Below, in pieces: positions 1 to 11,400 of a DNA stretch of 64,000 bases. The notes under the pieces were generated by a model. The model saw nothing but the letters and a program-made list of their open reading frames with translations, ran no database searches and was not told where the DNA came from. The stretch is from assembly GCA_032622095.1 (NCBI GenBank), contig CP136067.1:46915549-46979548 (forward strand), written 5' to 3'. Made by a program: the position numbers and the translations under genes. The stretch comes from Siphonodentalium dalli. Lineage: Eukaryota > Mollusca > Scaphopoda > Gadilida > Siphonodentaliidae. Numbering within the stretch: position 1 is the first letter of the stretch; every line of letters begins with the position of its first letter.

Positions 1-288
1 TTCGACGTGGAACTGGACTTTACACCTCGGACACCGGACTATCAAAACATCCCGGTGTCCTCCAGCTCCACCAACAACAACAGCACAGACACCATTCGGT
101 CTGTTGAAGACGTCATCCTGTCAGCTGAAAACACCATCGCTGAATCCAAAAGATACCAGAAAGAGCAAGAAGCGAAAGTTCAATATATCATACAGCAGCA
201 ACAGCAGAGATATCCTTCACCTACATCATCTCCTCAGTCATCAACAGAAAAGCCAAACCCAAAAAAGAAAAGAAAGAAGAAAAAATAA
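1..288 (+). CDS. C-terminal end of an unidentified basic protein (partial)
   Basis: An open frame runs in frame 1 from the window edge to a TAA at 286-288, giving 95 residues with the 5' part outside the window. It is Ser/Thr/Asn-rich, then has a Lys/Glu/Gln-rich stretch that could form a short helix (about residues 35-65), a run of five glutamines, and a strongly basic lysine tail (KKKRKKKK) that resembles a nuclear localisation signal. I do not recognise the family. It is followed by T-rich sequence and an AATAAA. Because it abuts a truncated repeat unit, it could be the end of a host gene or the last ORF of a mobile element. No splice acceptor, domain or catalytic motif is visible. Confidence 0.4.
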   Translation, partial: FDVELDFTPRTPDYQNIPVSSSSTNNNSTDTIRSVEDVILSAENTIAESKRYQKEQEAKVQYIIQQQQQRYPSPTSSPQSSTEKPNPKKKRKKKK

Positions 289-421
289 CCATCTATCATA
301 AAAATGCTCACTTTTTTTTATTTTTTTTTATTCACAAATAAAGGCAACAATATGAGGGATTAAGGGGAGGACCATTCGGTGCTTCCGACAATCCCGGGCT
401 AGCCCCCCGAACCACTCACTC
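289..421. other. Non-array tail with poly(A) signal, ending at the array junction
   Basis: This sequence is absent from every other unit. It holds T-runs, an AATAAA at 337-342 that could serve the preceding ORF, and a GC-rich segment around 361-410 ending in CACTCA repeats. Repeat-unit sequence starts at 422. It may be the end of an unidentified mobile element or simply the native left flank of the array. Confidence 0.45.
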
Positions 422-430
422 ACTTTTTAT

Positions 431-461
431 TCATTCGCTCTTCTCGCCTTGAATCCATTGT
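431..461 (+). promoter_or_regulatory. Decapitated promoter remnant of copy A
   Basis: The initiator TCATTC (431-436) and the untranslated exon with its GTGAGT donor (GT at 460-461) are kept. The TATAAG found 30 bp upstream in the other copies is replaced by unrelated sequence because the array junction is at 422. Confidence 0.55.
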
Positions 462-945
462 GAGTATCGATTTCAAATGTTTCAAAACTGGTACTTGTAG
501 AGCCCTAATGCTATTATTTAAAATTTCGAACTGGAATACACCTCTATGTCGATACACATATTTTAAGTTATAATGTATTCCCTTATATTTATCATTCATA
601 TCGCCACCGCGTAAACTGGATCAAATATATCTTATCAGTGGCATGTAGCATGTGCTCATTGTCTGACATTCTTTAGCGAGGTGGTGGAATTTAGTGGCAA
701 CAATTTATTGCCCAATATATTTTTAGTTGCCTGAATATTTCCGCGTGTTATTAAATATTTCAAATAAATGAACGTATCGGAGAATATTACCAGAATAGAT
801 CAAATTCCCACAGTATAAATTTATTATATTATTAATATATGGCCTATATTTATCGAGAGTGTAGTTGATTGTATGTTGATATCCGAGTTGACGTCAATAC
901 GTCCTCTTTTGCCATATTAATTAATTGAAACCATTTTTCTTTCAG

Positions 946-3900
946 ATTCCTAACATCACTTTCGACATAGACGATACCATGGATATCATCCAGCTGTTGA
1001 GCCCTTGTGACTTCAAGCTTCACGTCGACGAGTCGTCCAGAGATAGCGGTATAGACGTAGAGGTAAGCAGGATTAGAGCAGGAGAAATTGCCAACTCGTA
1101 CAAACGTGATTTATAAGGACCTATTATCCGTAATTTAGAGAAACAATTTCAGTTTAAACATTGTGCTTATTTAAGAACAGTATTAAGTAATAGATCACTA
1201 GTTAGTTCGTCAGTTCGTTTTATGCGAAGATTCGAACGCAACCACAGTAATGAACACGAACGTATGTATTATGACACCTACATGCTCACATTATGGTAGC
1301 TTTCGGGATCATATATATATAGCCCCTGCGTCGGGGAAATCCGGATCCACCACTGCTATAAATATCAAGAGAGGACTAATAATTATTTAAATAGAACGTC
1401 TACCATCTGGGTTATCCCACGAACAAGTATTTTAAGTGGCCTGGTGACTCGGTCCAAGATAGCGGCTTCTCTACATTCCTTAATTGGAACTAGAACTCAG
1501 TGCGGTCAACACGTCCGCAATGATTGGGTTGTCAGTGGACACATGTTACATTGTCTGTATTATCCGTGTAAAACGCCAAATACACGATAATTACAGAGAT
1601 TAAATGCATGCGTGTATCCACCCTAAGACAAGAAGCCATATTTCCATAGTGTATGTGTGGCATTTAAGTTTAAGCTTATAATTTAAGTATTTAAATACAA
1701 ATAGCTAAGCAAATAATTATGTGATATTTTGATAGAAGTATCACTGTTCTAAATATTTCGCTTCCAGTTGTCCATCCGTCGTAGACCAGTTCGATGTCTT
1801 TTCGGACGTTCAAAATCCTCCGATAACTGTCTGAAACGCCAGATCACCAAGAAATGTGATGTCATCGAACCACCAGCCAAACGCCAACTGTTAGAGAAAT
1901 CAGACAAAGACGACATGAGAATTAAAGAAGCTCTCAACTCCATGACCTCCAACGTTGATCTGATCGGTGACGGGACCTCGAGCTACACTCTCCATGTCAT
2001 CTCAGGTCGACACAAGGACCTCAAGTACATCTCCCCACAAACAGTGAGTGATTTCAACGTATTAATGTATCTATTCGATAATCGAGACATGCATGTATTT
2101 GATTGTGACATACGTGTAATATGAATGTTTCCATGTTGCTTTTGTGCCCAACTATCTGGACTTCCTTCTATATCTGAAATTCAAACTGATAGAAAAGTAA
2201 ACTGTTCACATTATGACGGGATAACAAGCCTATGGCTTTTATAAAAAAAAAATGCTATGTAAATGTTACCTCAAGTTTCAATACAGGCAGCTACAATGTA
2301 AAGGCGGAAATTCAAATATAGTTCTCTGTTCTCTCATAAATGTTGGAATAGTTAAGCGAGTGCAGGGATGAGTAAGAGTGAGGTGTGATAGAAGGGATAA
2401 GATAATAAAGTAGTTAGGAAAGATGTGTGATAAATGGTGTATACAGTCATGTCTCGAAATTCTTCACTAGACGTCCAGTGTTCTTATAGGATGAGTAAAA
2501 CAAATATGCTAAAATATCCAAGTGCCGTAGTTTCATCGTAGACTTGTTCCAGTTTTAAAATATAGATAGTGAAATTGATCATTTTTGTTTACAGTTGGAA
2601 GATTTGATGTCAGGCCGATTCAGCAACAGCATCGACGAGTTTGTGGTCGTAGACTGTCGATACCCATATGAGTACGAAGGTGGACATATCCAGGTACGTG
2701 TGCGTCACCGACATGACCTCTGCTCTAATATTTGCCAATATAACACAGCAATCGATTTATTTCTTTTGTAAAATAATGAGGATCATGTCAAGTTAAATTA
2801 TCTTATTGGCATTATTTTGATTGACAACATTATTTTATTACGTAACAAATATCAATATATATGTTGAAATTACATGTATTACAAATTTTTACATGTATAT
2901 CCGTATAGTTTTATTTCTTTTGTTTTTTTGTTGATAATGATTAAATTGGTAACACGCTCAGAATATCAATTCAGATTTATTGTATCACTCTTAATGGTGG
3001 TGTGTGTCAAGAATCTAAATGCAGCCACCCATTGTTAACAATCGTCAATACCCGAACAAAATTATATTTTTGTTATAATAATGATCAGTTTTCCTGTCGG
3101 GCGATTTTGCGGTTGAATTGTGTAGTGTTTGTATTGTCTAGGGATCTGTATCTAAGTCACCTCTTATTTGCAGGATGCTGAGAATCTCCACACGCAGGCG
3201 ATGATCGAGAAGAGGTTTTTGGGGCGACGCTCCCCTCAAACACAGGACCATCGTCATCTTTCACTGCGAGTTCTCATCTGAACGCGGTCCAAAAATGTAA
3301 GTATCAATTCTATGTCAACCATAGTTTATTAATGTATTAACATATGAATGGAATATGCTAATTGACAAACCTTAAAACACTAAATTCATTTTCATTATAA
3401 TTACCATGTTGTTTGCATCGTGCATAGAGTACACGTGTATTTTACACTAATCCATGTCTCTAATTCTTTAATGTTATGCTGATATTCGATATAAACGCAG
3501 ATGGTCCCATATATGGCCGGATTTAGTATACAGTACCCCTTTAAGTTTAACATGAAAATGAAAAGGATAAATTGTAGCATTATTTAATTATTTAATTAAG
3601 TTCTTTGTAATCGGATGTAAGCATACACGTAGCAATACAGTTAACTACATGTATATGTGATTTCTATGATTATGTCGTGAGCGAAGGATTATATCTGAAT
3701 GTATTCATTTCTAGGCTCAGGCACCTGCGACAGAAGGACAGAGAGATGAACGCAGAGAATTACCCGAACCTGTTTTACCCTGAAATCTATATACTTCATG
3801 GCGGATATAAGGAATTCTTCGAATCCAAACAGGTGCGTTTTGTTTCACTACATTTTCGAAATTCGTTTCAAAATATGGTGACAAGACATTGTGCCAATAA

Positions 3901-4188
3901 GCTCACGTTTGATACACACATGTGTAGAGTAATTGCAACAAATGTAGTTCACTGTCGATGCAACGGTGTTTCAGCACCTCAACAAGTACGTTTTCTACAT
4001 ATAATTCGTGAAACTGTGAAAGTATTATTTTGTACTTATTTGCTATATATTACTCTTTCCAGGCGCTCTGCACCCCGCAGTCATATCGACCTATGCTGCA
4101 CCAGGATTACTCATCTCAGCTACGTCACTTCCGAGCCAAGTCCAAGTCCTGGTCCAACGGTCAGAGAAAGAGATCGCTGAGATTCTAG
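946..4188 (+). pseudogene. cdc25: CDC25-like phosphatase, copy A (exon lost, frameshift before active site)
   Basis: Exons corresponding to an intact CDC25 gene lie at 946-1062 (ATG at 979), 1768-2043, 2595-2693, 3174-3296, 3715-3832 and 4063-4188 (stop TAG), all with GT-AG borders. The second coding exon (27 codons) is gone, removed by an 873-bp deletion with a TG microhomology at 1294-1295. That loss alone would be in frame, since both flanking exons join in phase 0. The catalytic exon has four G at 3221-3224 where intact copies have three. This shifts the frame and produces a TGA at 3279-3281, around where the catalytic cysteine would be read. The promoter TATA box is also missing. The product would be a truncated protein without phosphatase active site. 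A single-base assembly error at the G run is possible but is shared with copy B. Confidence 0.85.
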
Positions 4189-4591
4189 CTGTTCGTCGTC
4201 ATCAAGTTGTTGTTACTCTGTTGTTTGTTGTTATTTGTTATTTGTTGTTATGTTATTTCTCAGACACCAGTGCACCAAGTGATTAAAACTTGATCAGCGC
4301 ACATTTTCGATGTTCAAATGGGGTTCAACCATGTTTAACGGCGTTGTGGCGTAGTTCAGCCGCACTTGACGGTAGTCACACGTCTTTCTTGACTAAATAT
4401 TTATTAATACATCCCCCCCCCAAAGTAATTTGGGTATAGCAATATATGAACTGCTTGGTGTCTGAGATTTTTGTTTTGATTTCAAGCTTAGCTGTGATAT
4501 TGTTTTTGTTATTTATAAAAATGTATATGATATAAAGAGCTGGTTAAATTATTGTTAATATATATTGTTTCACATAACGTGCTACATTGTG

Positions 4592-4597
4592 AATAAA
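4592..4597 (+). terminator. AATAAA poly(A) signal, copy A
   Basis: AATAAA about 400 bp after the stop codon, within a conserved GTGAATAAATATTG context present in all units. It is the most likely cleavage signal for the gene. Confidence 0.5.
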
Positions 4598-5226
4598 TAT
4601 TGTTCTCAAACTTATGTTACTACTCAATCGAAGACAATGGAACATTGTGATTTCCCTCATCCCAGGGCCCAATACTATAAAATTACAAACATGGTGATTT
4701 GAACCGCGAAGAAGATGGCGAGTACTATGAACTCCGAAATTTTAATAGCGTAGGCAACAACTTGTAAATAAAATAGACTAGGCAAATCGAGTGTGTATAA
4801 ATATACCATCGACCTCAAAAGATGGAACATTCACGCTCCCATTCTTCACAATAAGCAAAGAGTTTTCCAGAAGATCTCTTGAATATCATTTATCGTGAAT
4901 GCATGTTGTTAATGAAGTTATCGTCATACATGTATGTTGAATAAATATCAACAATGAGAGACAAACACTGGTAGAAATCCAGTTGAATACTATAAAAACA
5001 AAGTGATTGAAGTTATTGTATCGTGCGTGTTATAATGCTATAATTTTGTAATAAAATGTGTAATTCCAAAGTAACAACCACATTACAATAATTTTAGTTT
5101 AATAGTATATGTTCGAAGTTCGAACCCATGACCTCGTCTAGCCCAGAGTGATTTTCTCCACGACCGGAAGTCCTGTTGCCACTTGCATCTAATAACATAA
5201 TATGTACTTGTTCGTTCCGTTTTCAG

Positions 5227-5268
5227 TACAAGCTCCAGACTATGTCTCGTGTTGAATTTTCATTAAGA
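5227..5268 (+). other. Exon-like segment between copies A and B
   Basis: Bounded by a good acceptor (TCCGTTTTCAG) and a GTGAGC donor, 42 nt long. It contains an ATG at 5242 followed by eight open codons (MSRVEFSLR) that end in phase 0, the phase needed to join the first coding exon of the next copy. It is preserved in every spacer, with one synonymous change in the E-F spacer. It lies upstream of the TATA promoter of the next gene. It could be an alternative first coding exon of that gene, an alternative 3' exon of the preceding gene, or a chance match. The intron needed would be about 3.7 kb. Confidence 0.3.
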
Positions 5269-6090
5269 GTGAGCAATACTTATTTTATTTTTTTGTCAAA
5301 GTGGGATGCTTGTGGTATCTGTTGACGAAGGACCCGACGATTTAAATTCCCATAAGAGGATTATTAAAGATCCAGAAATAGGAAACCTTGTTATTGCCGA
5401 AACAACATTATCTCATTAAGCGGCTTCATTTTGGGAAATCCTTATGAGGAATCGAAACCCTATATATACAGCAAAACGAAAGCTAATACGAGTGGTACTC
5501 GGTAGCCTAGAGTTCTATATTCCCGGTTCATACACAGGCGCGCAAGGTAAGTTACGATTACTCATTCTCATGTTCTGATGTGGCCTTCACGTCAACTATA
5601 TGGCATAATTCAACCAGATCCATTAAATTGATGCATGTATGGTTTCCTCGCTTCGTGGTCAGGATCGAGATAATCGTTTTAGACACTCTACTTGATTGTT
5701 TTTATAGTAAAACTCCAAGAAATATGCAATCAGAACAGTCAATATAGTAAGTACTATTGGATATCAAATCGTGTATTTATATATGCTCATAAAACGGGGG
5801 TTTGTCCATAGTTTGAATTATAACGGATGCATATTAAATTGTAAACTGTCACTGTTCATTTTGGGTTGCCACTTAAATCACCGTGGAATTGTTCTCGCTT
5901 TTCCGCACACCCCTGTCCAGTTCCGAAAATAAAAAAGTCGACAAAGAGCTGTATTGCTTGCCAGTTTATTGATGATACGGCAAAAAAATAAAGAGCGTTT
6001 GCTTCACTTATGTGTAACTTACCTATATATAAATCTAATATATAGGTACTTTTTGTGTAAAAACTAAATTCCTAGTGCTTCGTCCCTTTC

Positions 6091-7250
6091 CAACACGCGC
6101 CACATAAATATAAGACCAATTGCGAAGTTTTCCAGCTCTTAGAACATACCCTTAGTCGGCTGTATGTAACACTATAAAGAGCGTTCAGTTATGTATGTTC
6201 CCGATGTGGTAAAAATATAGAGCGTTTGCCTCACTGCTGTGCGGAGGGTTGAACTCAGGTAAACATTGAACCTAAAACGCTCTTTATATTGTTACGCCTA
6301 TACATAGTTACGCAATGTGGTAGTATATATATATGGACCATATAATCAGATGAAATGTCGTCATACAGACTGTGTACATGTATCTCCAAAAACAAATTCA
6401 CATGAGCATTAGAAACTGTTTCCACACAAGAGTTAGAAATATGCTCTTTAGAAACATGTCATGAATATACTGTCAATGAACGCTCTTTATTGTTTCATGG
6501 TGCCTCTATATATATTTATAGAACTCCTTGGCATAAGGCCTACGTCGTCCGGATTGTTGTATTTATCGACCTACGTGTATATTGATCTTCCGAACATCAC
6601 TGGAATGTTATATATTATATATGTATGATCAATATAATCAGATGAAATCTCGTCATACAGACTGCATAAATATATCTCCAAAAATAAATTCACAAGAGTT
6701 ATGTTCCCGGTGTGGTGAAAATATAGCGCGTTTGCCTCACTGCTGTGCGGAGGGTTGAACTCAGTTAAACATTGAACCTAAAACGCTCTTCATATGGTTA
6801 CGCCTATACATAGTTACGCAATGTGGTAGTATATATGTATGATCAATATAATCAGATGAAATGTCGTCATACAGACTGCATAAATATATCTCCAAAAATA
6901 AATTCACATGAGCATTAGAAACTGTTTCCACACAAGAGTTAGAAATATGCTCTTTAGAAACATGTCATGAATATACTGTCAATGAACGCTCTTTATTGTT
7001 TAATGGTGTCCCTATATATATTTATAGAACTCAGTGACTTACGTAGGGCCTGTATACGTCATCCGTTGGCATATGAAGTCCACATTGTTGCATTTATCGA
7101 CATACGTGTATATTGATCTTCCGAACATCACTGGAATGTTATGGAAGTGAGCATTACTAAGGATAATTTGGGGGCAAAACCTGAGTTGAAAAAAAAACGA
7201 AACGAATTCTTCTATCTTGTCATATTCGCAAAGCTCCCCTCGGAGTGATA
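6091..7250. repeat. 630-bp sub-repeat cluster, A-B spacer (shortened)
   Basis: One full and two partial copies of a sub-repeat starting CAACACGCGCCACATAAA. It is rich in a short motif AAAGAGCG in both orientations (for example near 5989, 6175, 6218, 6278, 6480 and 6787), which allows hairpins. About 350 bp shorter than the matching cluster in other units. No coding sequence was recognised. Confidence 0.75.
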
Positions 7251-8407
7251 AGCTCCTCATGGAGTGATAATGTTAACGACGAAACATATAAGTTGGTTCC
7301 GGTGATTAATAAAGGGGTCAGACTTTCACACTATCAGGCGAGAAAACGCCGCCAGTCGCGCTTATGGGCTAGGGACATAGTACGAAGTGACTCTTTGTCG
7401 GTTGAAATTCAATCACTTGCACAATATGGTAAGCCAAGCTCAACTGAAGTCACGTGATATGTGCGCGTAGTTAATAAAATGGTGTCCCGTCTTAACTTGT
7501 CAGTTCATTTTGTTGCAGTAGAAAACGCATATTCATATATAAACACTCAATACTTTCAACTATCTACAATATGGTATGTTTAAAATTATGTTTACATATA
7601 CACAAAAACGGATCTCTTAATAATGTGTACCTATTTTGTTTTAAGTTACAACACCCGTTCCGCGCTGATATGTGCTAACTGACTTTTACATTTGGATTTG
7701 TCTTTTACAATTGTTTTTTTGTTGTTTATATACACTCTCCACGAATTTGTGAATAGAAAAACATACAATTCAATAACCTCACTGCTCTTCATCGTGGAAG
7801 CCGGAATACGTGGAGGCCGGAATAAAGAGTATTATATTGAAGCTAGTAGGTCGCATAAAATTGTTGAATTCTCATCACATTGGTGGTAACATTAGTGCAT
7901 GCATTGTCCAGACTAATTGTGCCCGATACAGATTTGTTCATTTCATAGAATTTAGAAAAGTTAGGTCCCGATGTTATTCAGCAGATAACAAAAAAAAGCG
8001 CAGTGTCACTGTTAGTATATTTTGTGGGCCTTCGTGAGGTTCGTGATCCCACATTGATCGTTATTCATCTTCAGCAAATCACCGACTGACTAAATTGCTA
8101 ACATAGTTGATAAGTTGTAAACAATATAGTTGACAGTTCCTGGGCTGAATTTCACTCACAAACTGTTATCTCACTTCCAAACATGCGACTAAACACTTCT
8201 GAACAAGAAATCTAACACGTTGTCATGCGCATCGACGCTGCTCTTCCCACTATCTGTGTAATTTTAACGCCCCGAGTTGTGATAGGCAACCGTATTCGTG
8301 AGCAACATTCTGCCACGCGATCCCGATGTGTTACAATTTGTTATCATACAACATCGCGAATCGTTTCTCACGTATTTTCAAAATAAACAACATTATGTCC
8401 CTTACTT

Positions 8408-8441
8408 TATAAGCAGTAAAGTTTGAACTTTTTATTCATTC
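8408..8441 (+). promoter_or_regulatory. Core promoter of copy B (TATA plus initiator)
   Basis: TATAAG at 8408-8413 lies exactly 30 bp before the A of a TCATTC initiator (8436-8441), the canonical animal spacing. A TTTGAA at 8422-8427 between them resembles the cell-cycle CHR element. The predicted start at 8438 begins a 27-nt untranslated exon ending at 8464 with a strong GTGAGT donor. This arrangement recurs in units C to F. Confidence 0.6.
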
Positions 8442-11400
8442 GCTCTTCTCGCCTTGAATCCATTGTGAGTATCGTCGTCATCGCGTGGTTATTAGTTTTA
8501 CCGTGTACCTCAATCCATTTCAAATGTTTCAAAACTGGTACTTGTAGAGCCCTAATGCTATTATTTAAAATTTCGAACTGGAATACACCTCTATGTCGAT
8601 ACACATATTTTAAGTTATAATGTATTCCCTTATATTTATCATTCACATCGCCACCGCGTAAACTGGATCAAATATATCTTATCAGTGGCATGTAGCATGT
8701 GCTCATTGTCTGACATTCTTTAGCGAGGTGGTGGAATTTAGCGGCAACAATTTATTGCCCAATATATTTTTAGTTGCCTGAATATTTCCGCGTGTTATTA
8801 AATATTTCAAATAAATGAACGTATCGGAGAATATTACCAGAATAGATCAAATTCCCACAGTATAAATTTATTATATTATTAATATATGGCCTATATTTAT
8901 CGAGAGTGTAGTTGATTGTAGGTTGATATCCGAGTTGACGTCAATACGTCCTCTTTTGCCATATTAATTAATTGAAACCATTTTTCTTTCAGATTCCTAA
9001 CATCACTTTCGACATAGACGATACCATGGATATCATCCAGCTGTTGAGCCCTTGTGACTTCAAGCTTCACGTCGACGAGTCGTCCAGAGATAGCGGTATA
9101 GACGTACAGGTAAGCAGGATTAGAGCAGGAGAAATTGCCAACTCGTACAAACGTGATTTATAAGGACCTATTATCCGTAATTTAGAGAAACAATTTCAGT
9201 TTAAACATTGTGCTTATTTAAGAACAGTATTAAGTAATAGATCACTAGTTAGTTCGTCAGTTCGTTTTATGCGAAGATTCGAACGCAACCACAGTAATGA
9301 ACATGAACGTATGTATTATGACACCTACATGCTCACATTATGTTATGTATTTTATTCGCATATTTTCGATTATTTTCTTTCAATAGTCTATGCTATAATG
9401 TATAATATAAGAGGCACAGAATGTTTCACACAGGAAATAGCAATTGAGTTCCTTGACATAAATTTTAATTGATATGTCTAATTATATCCACATTAATGAA
9501 TATAATTTGTTTTCCAGACACCAACTACTGCACACATCAGCGAACATGAGGGTAGCTTCAGTTCGTTTCTCCCATCAGAAACACCTACTAAGTCTGAGAT
9601 ACGTTATATTATTATTTCTAAAATTAAGAAAACAATGAACGCCACATTAATAGGTTAATAAGATTTGACAAAAACCATATAGGACAGGCTAAAATTATGG
9701 CCGGACAATTAACACCAAGAAACCTATACACAAATACAGTTTATTCAGCAATTTAGGAAAGCATTTCAGCAGCCTAAGGGTGGATACACACAGTTTGCAT
9801 GTAATTTATGTGTGTAAAATACATGTATTTTACATGGCCACACCAATAATTGACAACATTAAATATCTGCGAGCGTTCATTGTTAACATGCCAGACAAGT
9901 GAGTAGTGATAAGCGAAGTCAAACTGTCTGCTATCAGGACATTTAAGGCCAGTCCAAAACACGTCTTCTCTTACGGATGCGGAAATTAGTCAACTCTGTG
10001 AGACATTTTATTAATGCACGAACACCAGAAGCGACACGTCTGGCATATACAGGCTTCATATAGAATATGTTCGACCATGATGCTTGTTTTGGCATGGGGT
10101 TTCTGAAAGCTTCAAATCGCTAAGGGACTTAGTTGTATATCGGTCGGAATAATCTGCGCAAGAAGGTACAATATAATGTTTTACTTAAATAGCTCAGAGT
10201 TAGCCACCCCGCCTGGTAGCTTTCGGGATCATATATATATATCCCCTGCGTCGGGGAAATCCGGATCCACCACTGCTATAAATATCAAGAGAGGACTAAT
10301 AATTATTTAAATAGAACGTCCACCATCTGGGTTATCTCACGAACAAGTATTTTAAGTGGCCTGGCGACTCGGTCCAAGATAGCGGCTTCTCTACATTCCT
10401 TAATTGGAACTAGAACTCAGTGCGGTCAACACGTCCGCAATGATTGGGTTGTCAGTGGACACATGTTACATTGTCTGTATTATCCGTGTAAAACGCCAAA
10501 TACACGATAATTACAGAGGTTACATGCATGTGTGTATCCACCCTAAGACAAGAAGCCATATTTCTATAGTGTATGTGTGGCATCTAAGTTTACGCTTATA
10601 ATTTAAGTATTTAAATACAAACAGCTAAGCAAATAATTATATGATATTTTGATACATGTATCACTGTTCTAAATATTTCGCTTCCAGTTGTCCATCCGTC
10701 GTAGACCAGTTCGATGTCTTTTCGGACGTTCAAAATCCTCCGACAACTGTCTGAAACGCCAGATCACCGAGAAATGTGATGTCATCGAACCACCAGCCAA
10801 ACGCCAACTGTTAGAGAAATCAGACAAAGACGACATGAGAATTAAAGAAGCTCTCAACTCCATGACCTCCAACGTTGATCTGATCTGTGACGGGACCTCG
10901 AGCTACACTCTCCGCGTCATCTCAGGTCGTCACAAGGACCTCAAGTACATATCCCCACAAACAGTGAGTGATTTCAACGTATTAATGTATCTATTCGATA
11001 ATCGAGACATACATGTATTTGATTGTCGTATACGTGTAATATGAATGTTTCCATGTTGCTTTTGTGCCCAACTATCTGGACTTCCTTCTATATCTGAAAT
11101 TCAAACTGATAGAAAAGTAAACTGTTCAAATTATGACGGGATAACAAGCCTATGGCTTTTATAAAAATAATTGCTATGTAAATGTTACCTCAAGTTTCAA
11201 TACAGGCAGCTACAATGTAAAGGCGGAAATTCAAATATAGTTCTCTGTTCTCTCATAATTGTTGGAATAGTTAAGCGAGTGCAGGGATGAGTAAGAGTGA
11301 GGTGTGATAGATGGGATAAGATAATAAAGTAGTTAGGAAAGATGTGTGATAAATGGTGTATACAGTCATGTCTCGAAATTCTTCACTAGACGTCCAGTGT

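Larger units (their letters stand above)
422..8426 (+). repeat. Array unit A (5' truncated)
   Basis: First visible copy of the ~9.27-kb unit. It starts at the ACTTTTTATTC anchor, 9 bp before the initiator, so TATA box and upstream DNA are missing. Relative to the other units it lacks 42 bp just after position 468 and 873 bp after position 1295 (the equivalent of 9343-10215 in unit B). Its spacer lacks about 350 bp of the 630-bp sub-repeats. The stretch from 4598 to 8426 is spacer: an exon-like segment at 5227-5268, degenerate short ORFs without conserved frames, and the sub-repeats. No other gene is recognisable there. Confidence 0.93.

Noticed and set aside
1749-1952. 67-codon minus-strand ORF opposite the third coding exon in each unit
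   Set aside because: Shadow of the conserved + strand exon.
3677-4180. 167-codon open frame beginning MSEGLYL, repeated in several units
   Set aside because: It reads exon 6 of the CDC25 gene in frame, runs through the next intron, and then reads the last exon in the wrong frame. GT-AG borders and family similarity support the spliced model.
4413-4421. Poly-C run of variable length (about 8-12) in each 3' UTR
   Set aside because: Ordinary homopolymer length variation. Useful only as a copy marker.
5110-5150. tRNA-like B-box (GGGTTCGAACTTC on the minus strand) before the exon-like segment
   Set aside because: The possible A-box is too close, no cloverleaf can be drawn, and the motif is lost in part of unit D. 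Possibly a SINE relic but not supportable.
7245-7457. 70-codon ORF (MISSSWSDN...) and the opposing 73-codon ORF in every spacer
   Set aside because: Frames are shared only because the whole unit is nearly identical. The E-unit copy has a 1-bp deletion, and there is no recognisable domain or splice-phase fit.
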